From positions 124,001 through 188,000 of the forward strand of contig NZ_JABSNK010000005.1 in the NCBI RefSeq assembly GCF_013294005.1: DNA of 64,000 bases, read 5' to 3'. The stretch is from Flavobacterium gelidicaeli (GTDB taxonomy: Bacteria; Bacteroidota; Bacteroidia; Flavobacteriales; Flavobacteriaceae). How positions within the stretch are numbered: the stretch's first letter is position 1; every line of letters starts with the position of its first letter. The translations under genes were made by a program, and so were the position numbers. Positions 17,739 to 26,290 of the stretch are shown piece by piece. The notes beneath the pieces were generated by a model. That model was not told the origin of the DNA and did no database searches. It worked only from the letters and a program-made list of their open reading frames with translations.

Positions 17739-20700
17739 ATGAAGAAAATATTAGGATTGGATTTGGGGACTAATAGTATTGGCTGGGCGTTAACAACCAA
17801 TGACTTTGATACTAAAACTGGAAGTATCGAAGGTTTAGGAAGTCGTATAATCCCTATGACTCAAGATGTATTAGGGAAGTTTGATAGTGGTGTTTCTTTA
17901 TCCCAAACTGCTGAAAGAACAAAATACAGAGGAACAAGAAGATTAGTACAGCGCTTTTTATTAAGACGTGAACGATTGCATAGAGTCCTAAATATTTTAA
18001 AATTTTTACCTGAACATTATTCAGAAGCAATTGATTTTGAAAAAAAGTTTGGACAATTCAAACCCGAAAGGGAAGAAAAGTTCTCTTTTTATAAAATTGA
18101 AAACGGTAAAAATCAATTTATTTTCAAAGAAAGTCATCAAGAGATGCTGGCTGAGTTTAAAACTTTATTTCCAGCTATAAAAAACATCCCTTATGATTGG
18201 ACAATTTATTATTTGAGAAAAAAAGCATTGACTACAAAAATTTCTAAAGAAGAACTGGCTTGGATTCTGCTTAATTTTAATCAAAAAAGAGGCTATTATC
18301 AATTGCGTGGAGAGGAACAGGAAGAAAATAAAAATAAAAAAGAAGAATTTCATACGCTATTGGTATCAGATGTTATTGAAAGAGATAAAGGAAAAACTGG
18401 AACTTGGTACAATGTTATTCTAGAAAATGGATGGATTTACAAAAGAGAAAGTAAGATTTCTTTATCTGATTGGATTGGAAAGTCAAAAAGTTTTATTGTC
18501 ACAACGGAGTACAATGACGATGGAACAGTAAAATTAACTAAAGATAATGAAGAAAAAAGAAGTTTTAGATCGCCAAAAGATGATGATTGGGCCTTAGTAA
18601 AAATAAGAACTGAACAAACGATTAATCAAAGCGGAAAATCTGTTGGAACATACATTTACGAAGCATTATTAAAAAATCCGAATCAAAAAATAAAAGGCGA
18701 ATTAGTACGTACTATAGAAAGAAAATTTTACAAAGACGAACTTAGAGAAATTCTAAAAAAGCAACTAGAATTTCATTCTGAAATTTTGAAGGATAAAAAA
18801 CTATATAAAAACTGTATCGACGAATTATACAAAAATAATGAGTCTCATATAAATAGTATCAAAGACCGAGGTTTTGATTACTTATTTTTAGATGATATTA
18901 TTTTTTTTCAAAGACCACTTAAAAGTAAAACATCCTTAATAAGTGATTGTAGTTTAGAATTTCGCCCAATAAAAGATAAAAATGGTGTTTTGGTAAAAGA
19001 TACTAACGGAAAACAAATTGTAAAAGCACTCAAATGCATTGCAAGGTCAAATCCTATTTTCCAAGAATTTAGATTGTTACAATTTGCCAAAAATCTAAAA
19101 ATATATAAAAGAGGTGTTCTAGATGATATTGAGGTTACCAATGATTACCTAAAATCAGAAGAAGATGTTGAAGAACTTTTGAATTGGTTGAATGATAAAG
19201 CAGAGATTAGTCAAAAACAGTTTTTAGCAAATTTCAAATTAAAAGAAGACAAATACAGATGGAATTTTGTTGAAGACAAAAGTTATCCATGCAATGAAAC
19301 CAGAAACCAATTTTTGAATGCTATTGCAAAAATTGACGTAGACAAATCTTTTTTCAATACCAAGAATACCCAAGATTTGTGGCATATTTTATATTCGGTT
19401 ACAGATAAAATTGAAATTACAAAAGCAATAAGCACTTTTGCCAAAAAACATAATTTGCCCAATGAATTCATTATAAACTTTTCTAAAATAAAACCGTACA
19501 AAAAAGAATATGGCTCTTTTTCAGAAAAAACCATAAAGAAATTATTGCCTTTAATGCGTTGTGGTAGTTACTGGGATACAAAAAATATTGATACTAAGAC
19601 TCTTGATAGAATAGATAAAATTCAAACAGGCGAATTTGATGAAAAGATTAGAAATCGCGTACGTGATAAAGCAATAGGCTTGCATAAAATTGAAGATTTT
19701 AAAGGCCTGCCCTTATGGTTAGCCTCTTATATTGTTTATGACAAACATAGCGAAGCCAGCGATGTTTCTAAATGGAAAACTCCTGCGGATATAGAAAAAT
19801 TTTTAAAGTATGAATTCAAACAACATTCTTTAAGAAACCCAATTGTAGAGCAAGTAATAACAGAAACTTTGAGAGTAGTTAAAGATATTTGGCAACATTT
19901 TGGAGAAGGGAAAGAAAATTTCTTTAATGAAATTCATATTGAATTAGGGCGCGAAATGAAAAATAGTGCTGCTGATAGAAAAAGAATTACAGATAATATC
20001 AGTAAAAACGAGAATACAAACTTAAGAATAAAAGCTGTTTTGACCGAATTGAAAAACGATGGCGTTGATGATGTACGTCCCTATTCACCAAGTCAACAAG
20101 AGATTTTAAAAATTTATGAAGAAGGAGTTTATAACAGTGAAAATCGTAAAGAAAAATTAGAGGAAGTTGATAAAATCAGAAAAAATTCAAAACCAACTAC
20201 TTCTGAAATAAACAAGTATAAATTGTGGTTAGAACAAGGTTATGCATCCCCATATACTGGAAAACTCATTCCGTTGAGTAAATTATTCACAACCAAATAT
20301 CAAATAGAACATATAATCCCACAATCCAGATTATTTGACGATTCGTTATCAAATAAAGTAATTTGTGAATCAGAAGTTAATGAGCTGAAAAGTAATATGA
20401 CGGCTTTAGAATTTATAAATAATAATGAAAATAGAATAGTGACACTAACTGGTGGCGAAACCGTTAGAATTTTTACAAAAGAAGCTTACAAACAGCATAT
20501 CATTAGTTATTATTCTAAAAATAAAAACAAACAAAAAAGATTGCTAACCGAAGAAATTCCAGACCAATTTATATCAAGACAACTAAACGATACCAAATAC
20601 ATTAGCAAAATAGTAAAAAATCTATTGAGCAAAATTGTTCGTGAAGATGATGAACAAGAAGTAACCTCAAAACATGTTGTTTCGCTAAACGGAAGTATAA

Positions 20701-22328
20701 CCTCAAGAATGAAACAAGATTGGGGGCTAAATGATGTTTGGAACAATATAGTAAGTCCTCGTTTTGAACGTTTAAATGCGATTACAAATTCGAATGATTT
20801 TGGACAATTTGAATTGAAAAAAGATGCTTATGGTAATGAAGGTAAAAGGGTTTTTCAAACCACAGTACCAGATGCCATTGCAAAAGGGTTTACCAAAAAA
20901 AGAATTGACCATAGGCATCATGCTTTGGATGCATTGGTAATTGCTTGTGTGACAAAAGACCACATCAATTATTTAAATTCGATAAATTCACAAAGAACAA
21001 ATTATTCTTTGGTCACTAAATTGAGAAGAACGGAGGAAATCCAAATTAATGGAAAAACTCAAAAATTTGCAAAAGAATTTCATAAACCTTGGAAGAACTT
21101 TACAACAGATGCCGAAGACAAATTAAATACAACCATCACAAGCTTTAAGCAAAATACTAGAGTTATCAATAAAACGGTAAACAAGTATGTGAGTTATAAA
21201 GATGAAAACGGCAATTTGAATGTTGACGCAAACGGATTAGCGCAAAAGAAAGTTATTACGCAAACCAAAGGAGACAATTGGGCAATTAGAAAATCAATGC
21301 ATGCCGAAACGGTAAGTGGAAAAGTATTTTTGAAACGAATTAAACAAAGTCATATCACCATAGCAAATGCTATTGAACAGGTTGACTTAATTGTTGATAA
21401 AGAGGTTAAAAAGCAACTAAAGGCTAAAATTGAATTATATCCAAACAATATAGTTGGCTTGAAAAAACATCTAAAAGCATTTCTTGTAACAATCAACGGT
21501 AAAACCACTGATAAAATTCAAATTTATGAAACGCTAGAAGCAACTGCCACAAGAAAAACACTCGACATTACTTTTGACGAAAAAAGAATTGAAAAAATAA
21601 CAGATACTGGCATTCAAAAAATTCTATTGAATCATCTTAAACAACTAAAATATCAAAACACATTTGATGAAAACGGTAAAAAGGTAGCTCCACATGAAAT
21701 AGCTTTTTCTGAAAATGGTCTAGAAGATTTGAATAAAAATATTACTTTTTTAAACGATGGTAAAAACCATCAACCCATTAAAAGAGTGAGGATTTTTGAA
21801 GAAAGTAATAAGTTCCCTTTAGGTGAAACAGGAAATAAAATAAATAAATTTGTTGAAACTGCTAAAGGTACAAATTTGTTTTTTGCAATTTATAAAGACG
21901 AACTAGGTAAAAGAATTTATAGAACTATTCCTTTTAATGTTGTAATTCAAAACCTTAAAGATGGATTATCGCCAGTTCCTGATAAATATTTAGATGATAA
22001 AACTAAAATAGAATATAAATTAAATCAATTTCTGTCTCCGAATGACTTGGTGTATTTACCATCAAATGAAGAGTTAGAAAATTCAAATTATATAAATTTG
22101 AATAACTTAAGTAAAGAACAAGTGCTTAGATGTTATAATGTTAATGATTTTTCAGGCTATACTATTTATTTTACTCCAAATCATTTTGCCAAAAATATAG
22201 CTCCAAAAGAGCTAGATACAAGTTTTGATTCTAAACTCTCTAAATCGTTTGAAGGAACAACTATTAAAGAAAATTTTTGGAAATTAGAGATTGACAGATT
22301 AGGGGAAATTAGAAATATCATTAGATAA
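17739..22328 (+). CDS. cas9: CRISPR-associated endonuclease Cas9, type II-C
   Basis: This RNA-guided nuclease of 1529 residues cleaves DNA matched by crRNA. RuvC-I is GLDLGTNSIGWAL with Asp8; the arginine-rich bridge helix spans about 60-86; RuvC-II is IHIELGREMKN with Glu735; the HNH site is QIEHIIPQS with His858; RuvC-III is DHRHHALDAL with His1060/His1061 and Asp1064. All catalytic residues are present, so it should be active. It is longer than the best-known II-C enzymes (about 1000-1100 residues) but in the range of large Bacteroidota Cas9s. The protospacer-adjacent motif cannot be read from sequence. tracrRNA lies upstream on the opposite strand; cas1 and cas2 follow after an inserted transposase. 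Confidence 0.97.
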   Translation: MKKILGLDLGTNSIGWALTTNDFDTKTGSIEGLGSRIIPMTQDVLGKFDSGVSLSQTAERTKYRGTRRLVQRFLLRRERLHRVLNILKFLPEHYSEAIDFEKKFGQFKPEREEKFSFYKIENGKNQFIFKESHQEMLAEFKTLFPAIKNIPYDWTIYYLRKKALTTKISKEELAWILLNFNQKRGYYQLRGEEQEENKNKKEEFHTLLVSDVIERDKGKTGTWYNVILENGWIYKRESKISLSDWIGKSKSFIVTTEYNDDGTVKLTKDNEEKRSFRSPKDDDWALVKIRTEQTINQSGKSVGTYIYEALLKNPNQKIKGELVRTIERKFYKDELREILKKQLEFHSEILKDKKLYKNCIDELYKNNESHINSIKDRGFDYLFLDDIIFFQRPLKSKTSLISDCSLEFRPIKDKNGVLVKDTNGKQIVKALKCIARSNPIFQEFRLLQFAKNLKIYKRGVLDDIEVTNDYLKSEEDVEELLNWLNDKAEISQKQFLANFKLKEDKYRWNFVEDKSYPCNETRNQFLNAIAKIDVDKSFFNTKNTQDLWHILYSVTDKIEITKAISTFAKKHNLPNEFIINFSKIKPYKKEYGSFSEKTIKKLLPLMRCGSYWDTKNIDTKTLDRIDKIQTGEFDEKIRNRVRDKAIGLHKIEDFKGLPLWLASYIVYDKHSEASDVSKWKTPADIEKFLKYEFKQHSLRNPIVEQVITETLRVVKDIWQHFGEGKENFFNEIHIELGREMKNSAADRKRITDNISKNENTNLRIKAVLTELKNDGVDDVRPYSPSQQEILKIYEEGVYNSENRKEKLEEVDKIRKNSKPTTSEINKYKLWLEQGYASPYTGKLIPLSKLFTTKYQIEHIIPQSRLFDDSLSNKVICESEVNELKSNMTALEFINNNENRIVTLTGGETVRIFTKEAYKQHIISYYSKNKNKQKRLLTEEIPDQFISRQLNDTKYISKIVKNLLSKIVREDDEQEVTSKHVVSLNGSITSRMKQDWGLNDVWNNIVSPRFERLNAITNSNDFGQFELKKDAYGNEGKRVFQTTVPDAIAKGFTKKRIDHRHHALDALVIACVTKDHINYLNSINSQRTNYSLVTKLRRTEEIQINGKTQKFAKEFHKPWKNFTTDAEDKLNTTITSFKQNTRVINKTVNKYVSYKDENGNLNVDANGLAQKKVITQTKGDNWAIRKSMHAETVSGKVFLKRIKQSHITIANAIEQVDLIVDKEVKKQLKAKIELYPNNIVGLKKHLKAFLVTINGKTTDKIQIYETLEATATRKTLDITFDEKRIEKITDTGIQKILLNHLKQLKYQNTFDENGKKVAPHEIAFSENGLEDLNKNITFLNDGKNHQPIKRVRIFEESNKFPLGETGNKINKFVETAKGTNLFFAIYKDELGKRIYRTIPFNVVIQNLKDGLSPVPDKYLDDKTKIEYKLNQFLSPNDLVYLPSNEELENSNYINLNNLSKEQVLRCYNVNDFSGYTIYFTPNHFAKNIAPKELDTSFDSKLSKSFEGTTIKENFWKLEIDRLGEIRNIIR

Positions 22329-22336
22329 TATATTGA

Positions 22337-22609
22337 TTCAATAGGATTGGGTTTTAACCCAATCTAAAATAGACAAACACAAGGAAGAGGCTTTAGCCAA
22401 AATAATTCGGCTAAAGCCAATACCTATAATAATTAACATTTTACCTCCAGCTAAAGCTGGAGGCAATTGATTGACAATGAATGTCGATTTTTATTAATTC
22501 AATAGGATTGGGTTTTAACCCATTCGGCACAATAAAAACAAATAGTGAGGGCTTTAGCCAAAAAGAGTACAACAATAATTATTGATCCATCACATTCAAT
22601 AGGATTGGG
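22337..22609. repeat. REP-like palindrome cluster, left of the transposase
   Basis: It contains several imperfect-palindrome families: GATTGGGTT-TT-AACCCAATC (22345-22364) with a second copy at 22506-22525; GGCTTTAGCC/GGCTAAAGCC (22389-22398 and 22409-22418) with another at 22550; and CCTCCAGCT-AA-AGCTGGAGG (22444-22463). TTCAATAGGATTGGG occurs three times (22337, 22498, 22595). The same motifs recur right of the transposase. Such hairpins are substrates of REP-associated tyrosine transposases. This fills the 347-bp gap after cas9. Confidence 0.8.
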
Positions 22610-22675
22610 GGAGCTTTGGATAAAATTAATCTAATACTCTTGATAAATAAGCATATTCACTAAATACAAATAATT

Positions 22676-23107
22676 ATGTCCTACATCAAAACCTATATTC
22701 ATTTTGTTTGGAGTACAAAAAACAGATTTCCCTTTCTGGATAGTAAAGAATTGCGGCAGAAAGTATGGCTTCATATTAAAGAAAACGCCAAAGAGAAAGG
22801 AATCTTTGTTGATTTTGTAAATGGATATACAGATCATTGTCATTGCTTGGTTTCTTTGGGAGCCGATCAAACCATTCAAAAAACAATGCAGCTAATAAAA
22901 GGCGAGTCTTCTTTTTGGATAAATAAAAACAATTTGTGTAAAGGTCAATTTCAATGGCAAGATGAATATTTTGCTGTGTCCGTTTCAGAATCTATGATTG
23001 ACAGAGTGCGCAACTATATTAAAAACCAAGAACAACATCACGCCAAATACACATTCCAAGAAGAATATGAGGAGTTTATTGTTAAATATAATTTACCAAA
23101 AGAATAG
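22676..23107 (+). CDS. REP-associated tyrosine transposase (IS200/IS605-like Y1 HUH family)
   Basis: This 143-residue protein has the Y1 HUH nuclease pattern: N-terminal YIKTYIHFVWSTKNR, metal-binding His54 and His56 in DHCHCLV, and the nucleophile Tyr114 in VRNYIKNQEQHH. It resembles RAYT/TnpA proteins, which cut and join single-stranded DNA at hairpins. REP-like palindromes lie on both sides. No TnpB partner or typical insertion-sequence ends were found, so it is probably a domesticated or REP-mobilising enzyme. It has landed between cas9 and cas1, in the same orientation. Confidence 0.88.
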   Translation: MSYIKTYIHFVWSTKNRFPFLDSKELRQKVWLHIKENAKEKGIFVDFVNGYTDHCHCLVSLGADQTIQKTMQLIKGESSFWINKNNLCKGQFQWQDEYFAVSVSESMIDRVRNYIKNQEQHHAKYTFQEEYEEFIVKYNLPKE

Positions 23108-23109
23108 AT

Positions 23110-23290
23110 TTTGGCTAAAGCCAATTTATAAATATCAATTTGTTTTCCTCCAGCTAAAGCGGGAGGCAACTCAATAGCTGGAGATAGTCTAATCCTAAAG
23201 TCATTTAAAAATGATGACAATATAAATTTTCAATAATAATGGGTTTCAACCCATTCAACAATAAAACATTCCAAATTGGCTTTAGCCAAA
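23110..23290. repeat. REP-like palindrome cluster, right of the transposase
   Basis: It contains TTGGCTAAAGCCAA (about 23111), CCTCCAGCT-AA-AGCGGGAGG (23147-23166, one mismatch), AATGGGTT-TC-AACCCATT (23238-23255) and GGCTTTAGCC (23278-23287). These are the same families as left of the gene. Confidence 0.78.
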
Positions 23291-23338
23291 AGATATTGTA
23301 AGTCATTAGAATAGGATTATTAATTTAAAACCAAAAAA

Positions 23339-24235
23339 ATGATCAAACGAACGCTTTTCTTTGGCAACCCAGCCTATCTGAGTACCAAAAACGAACAAAT
23401 AGTGATCTCTTATCCTGATAAAGAACAAGAGACTAAAACAGTTGCGATTGAAGATATTGGTGTCATTGTATTAGAAAATCAACAAATAACAATCACCAAT
23501 GGCTTACTTGAAAAATTGACTAACAATAATGTAGCACTAATTAATTGTGACCAGTACCATTTACCTATAGGGTTATTAATGCCACTGAATGGTCATACAG
23601 AGCAAAGCGAACGATTTAAAAACCAAATTAACGCTTCTGCCCCACTTAAAAAAAATTTATGGCAACAAACCATTAGCGCCAAAATTAGAAACCAAGCAGG
23701 TTTATTGAAAGAAAAAGGAATTCCGTGTCGTAAAATGGAAATTTGGGCAACAGAAGTGAGTTCGGGTGATGCGCTTAACCATGAATCAAGGGCAGCCGTA
23801 TTCTATTGGCAGAATCTTATTAAGGTTGAAAATTTCACACGTGGTCAAAAGGGTGTGGCGCCAAATAATTTGCTCAACTATGGATATGCTATTCTAAGAG
23901 CCATAACCGCCCGCGCCATTGTAAGCTCAGGAATGTTGCCTACACTGGGGATTTTTCATCGCAATAAATACAATGCTTACTGTCTCGCTGACGACATTAT
24001 GGAACCGTATCGACCCTATGTTGATTTAATAGTATGTCACATTATGGAAACTCAAGATTGTTATGACGAATTGACTACCGAAATCAAGAAACAATTATTG
24101 AGTATTGCTACAATTGATGTACTTATAGATGGTAAAAATAGTCCCTTAATGGTTGCCATGAGTCGCACTACGCACTCCTTACAAGAATGTTTTGAGGGAA
24201 CAGCACGTAAAATATTATATCCTGTCTATAGTTAA
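23339..24235 (+). CDS. cas1: CRISPR-associated endonuclease Cas1, type II
   Basis: This 298-residue integrase subunit works with Cas2 to insert new spacers. The expected metal ligands are visible: Glu149 in ALNHESRAA, His207 in LGIFHRNKYN and Glu222 in DDIMEPYRPY. The N-terminal beta domain begins MIKRTLFFGNPAYLS. Length and motifs fit a functional type II Cas1. It follows the transposase element and is 34 bp ahead of cas2. Without an obvious promoter close by, its expression may depend on read-through or on a promoter inside the inserted element. Confidence 0.96.
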   Translation: MIKRTLFFGNPAYLSTKNEQIVISYPDKEQETKTVAIEDIGVIVLENQQITITNGLLEKLTNNNVALINCDQYHLPIGLLMPLNGHTEQSERFKNQINASAPLKKNLWQQTISAKIRNQAGLLKEKGIPCRKMEIWATEVSSGDALNHESRAAVFYWQNLIKVENFTRGQKGVAPNNLLNYGYAILRAITARAIVSSGMLPTLGIFHRNKYNAYCLADDIMEPYRPYVDLIVCHIMETQDCYDELTTEIKKQLLSIATIDVLIDGKNSPLMVAMSRTTHSLQECFEGTARKILYPVYS

Positions 24236-24269
24236 CCCATTTTAACTTTAAGAATTAGACCTATAAAAC

Positions 24270-24617
24270 ATGCATGAAGAACATTATACAAGATTAAATC
24301 AATATAGAAGTTTGTGGATATTAGTTTTTTTTGACCTACCTACAGAAACGCGAAAAGAGCGTAAAATTGCCAGTGGATTTCGCAAGAAATTATTGGACGA
24401 TGGCTTTTCTATGTTTCAATTTTCCATCTATATGCGTTTTTGTGCTAGTAGAGAAAATGCCGAAGTACATACAAAGCGAATTAGAAACAGTTTACCCGAA
24501 CACGGCAAAATTGGCATAATGCAAATTACCGACAAACAATTTGGGATGATGGAGCTTTTTTATGGAAAAAAAGCGGTAGAACCAGATAAACCTTCGCAAC
24601 AATTGGAGCTTTTTTAA
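24270..24617 (+). CDS. cas2: CRISPR-associated protein Cas2
   Basis: This 115-residue ferredoxin-fold protein is the dimeric core of the Cas1-Cas2 integrase. Evidence: WILVFFDLPTETRKER with the conserved Asp22, a KKLLDDGFSMFQFSIYMR segment, and MQITDKQFGMMELFYGKK. It is the last cas gene, 116 bp before the array. No csn2 or cas4 is present, which defines subtype II-C. Confidence 0.95.
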   Translation: MHEEHYTRLNQYRSLWILVFFDLPTETRKERKIASGFRKKLLDDGFSMFQFSIYMRFCASRENAEVHTKRIRNSLPEHGKIGIMQITDKQFGMMELFYGKKAVEPDKPSQQLELF

Positions 24618-24733
24618 AAATTAGGATTCTAAAAACCAACAACTGATTGACATTCAATACTAATTAACAATCAATTTTTACTTTCTAAACAAATCGATAA
24701 CTCACAACATATCAAACGATTGAATCGCGGTAT

Positions 24734-25994
24734 GTTGGGAATTATAAGTAAAAATACAATTTTGAAAGCAATTCACAACCCTGATGGATTAACTGCACAA
24801 AGAACATTTGTTGGGAATTATAAGTAAAAATACAATTTTGAAAGCAATTCACAACCCATGGTTTAATTATAATCTGTTGAGTAATGTTGGGAATTATAAG
24901 TAAAAATACAATTTTGAAAGCAATTCACAACCCTGATATACTAATCAATGGTTCATACGGGTTGGGAATTATAAGTAAAAATACAATTTTGAAAGCAATT
25001 CACAACGCATGATGGCGTGAATATCTACAATAAAGGGTTGGGAATTATAAGTAAAAATACAATTTTGAAAGCAATTCACAACAAATTTCCTGAACATTAT
25101 CCCAAGTCATTGGTTGGGAATTATAAGTAAAAATACAATTTTGAAAGCAATTCACAACAAAGCACATGGTTGTTTACATCTGGAATAAGTTGGGAATTAT
25201 AAGTAAAAATACAATTTTGAAAGCAATTCACAACCTGTTTACCCTATTTCCCGCACTACACTGCGTTGGGAATTATAAGTAAAAATACAATTTTGAAAGC
25301 AATTCACAACCACCCACTACATAATAAGTCCCATCTTTGTGTTGGGAATTATAAGTAAAAATACAATTTTGAAAGCAATTCACAACAGTAGATGTTTTAC
25401 CCATATATCTTCGTAGGTTGGGAATTATAAGTAAAAATACAATTTTGAAAGCAATTCACAACACCTGGATAACGAAAAAGCGCGCACAATCGGTTGGGAA
25501 TTATAAGTAAAAATACAATTTTGAAAGCAATTCACAACTGTAAGAAGACCCGTCTACTGCGAGTACTGGTTGGGAATTATAAGTAAAAATACAATTTTGA
25601 AAGCAATTCACAACCTTAACTGCCATGAATAAATGGCTTGAACGGTTGGGAATTATAAGTAAAAATACAATTTTGAAAGCAATTCACAACGAACTTCGAG
25701 AGCTGATTTAAAATCATTAGGTTGGGAATTATAAGTAAAAATACAATTTTGAAAGCAATTCACAACAGTTTCCGAGCCTGATTTATATGAAGAACGGTTG
25801 GGAATTATAAGTAAAAATACAATTTTGAAAGCAATTCACAACAATTCAGCTAATGCAATAAAATTATCTTGGGTTGGGAATTATAAGTAAAAATACAATT
25901 TTGAAAGCAATTCACAACATTATACCTCTTTCTCCATTTCACGAACGGGTTGGGAATTATAAGTAAAAATACAATTTTGAAAGCAATTCACAAC
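24734..25994 (-). CRISPR. CRISPR array, 17 repeats of 46 bp, 16 spacers
   Basis: The plus-strand repeat starts GTTGGGAATTATAAG and ends GCAATTCACAAC; all 17 copies look identical, including both terminal ones. Fifteen spacers are 30 bp and one (24932-24960) is 29 bp, giving a 76-bp period. The strand is assigned as minus because the tracrRNA anti-repeat pairs with the reverse complement (GTTGTGAATTGC...), the usual 5' part of a type II repeat. No spacer closely matches this window. The identical repeats suggest recent or continuing acquisition. Confidence 0.98.
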
Positions 25995-26095
25995 GACAAC
26001 TATACTAAAACCTAAAATTAAAAAATTTCATCATTTTATTTTATGTTTCCTTATATCAAATTACTACAATAGTTCATGATTAACTCTAAATTCTT
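25995..26095 (-). promoter_or_regulatory. Candidate array leader
   Basis: This AT-rich 100 bp lies at the crRNA 5' side of the array, given minus-strand crRNA. Position suggests a leader; no promoter fitting TAnnTTTG was recognised here, so crRNAs may instead start within repeats. Confidence 0.35.
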
Positions 26096-26175
26096 TAGCC
26101 CCGATAGTAACGGCATCCTTTTATGGCTTTTTTTTAAAGCTATAAAAGATATAGTGTATAGCGGGAAATAGCTCC
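26096..26175 (+). ncRNA. Structured RNA-like element (Flavo-1-type, tentative)
   Basis: The element runs from TAGCCCCGATAG to GCGGGAAATAGCTCC. Its centre is a long hairpin pairing ATCCTTTTATGGCTTT with AAAGCTATAAAAGAT (with G-U and single mismatches), and CCCG/CGGG can close an outer stem. From memory this sequence pattern is common between genes in Flavobacterium, and it may be the Rfam Flavo-1 motif; I could not search. It lies between the CRISPR leader side and the DUF349 gene promoter. Confidence 0.5.
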
Positions 26176-26224
26176 AAAAAAAAGAAATTATTAACATAAA
26201 ACCACTCTAAATTAACGATTTGTT

Positions 26225-26254
26225 TTGTTATTCAGTACTGCTTTACTATCTTTC
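26225..26254 (+). promoter_or_regulatory. Promoter of the DUF349 gene
   Basis: TTG (26225-26227), exactly 19 bp, then TATCTTTC (26247-26254; one mismatch to TAnnTTTG). The predicted transcript starts about 30 nt before ATG 26291 and excludes the upstream extension of the frame. Confidence 0.55.
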
Positions 26255-26290
26255 GAGTTCAATTTATTAGCAACCTTACACATTGAACCA

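Larger units (their letters stand above)
22337..23290. mobile_element. RAYT plus REP element inserted in the cas operon
   Basis: The unit comprises the left palindrome cluster, the transposase gene and the right palindrome cluster, and separates cas9 from cas1 by about 1 kb. In standard II-C loci cas9, cas1 and cas2 are nearly contiguous. Exact borders and a target duplication could not be fixed by eye. Confidence 0.65.

Noticed and set aside
22337..23290. A complete IS605-type element with TnpB or an omega RNA
   Set aside because: No TnpB-like gene is present, and the palindromes fit the REP/RAYT type rather than insertion-sequence ends.
18005..25112. Spacer at 25083-25112 shares a 12-bp stretch (CCTGAACATTAT) with cas9
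   Set aside because: Twelve matching bases of 30 in AT-rich DNA are expected by chance; the rest does not match, so it is not self-targeting.
24618..26290. A csn2, cas4 or anti-CRISPR-like gene beside the array
   Set aside because: No reasonable frame is found between cas2 and the DUF349 gene apart from repeats and short random frames.
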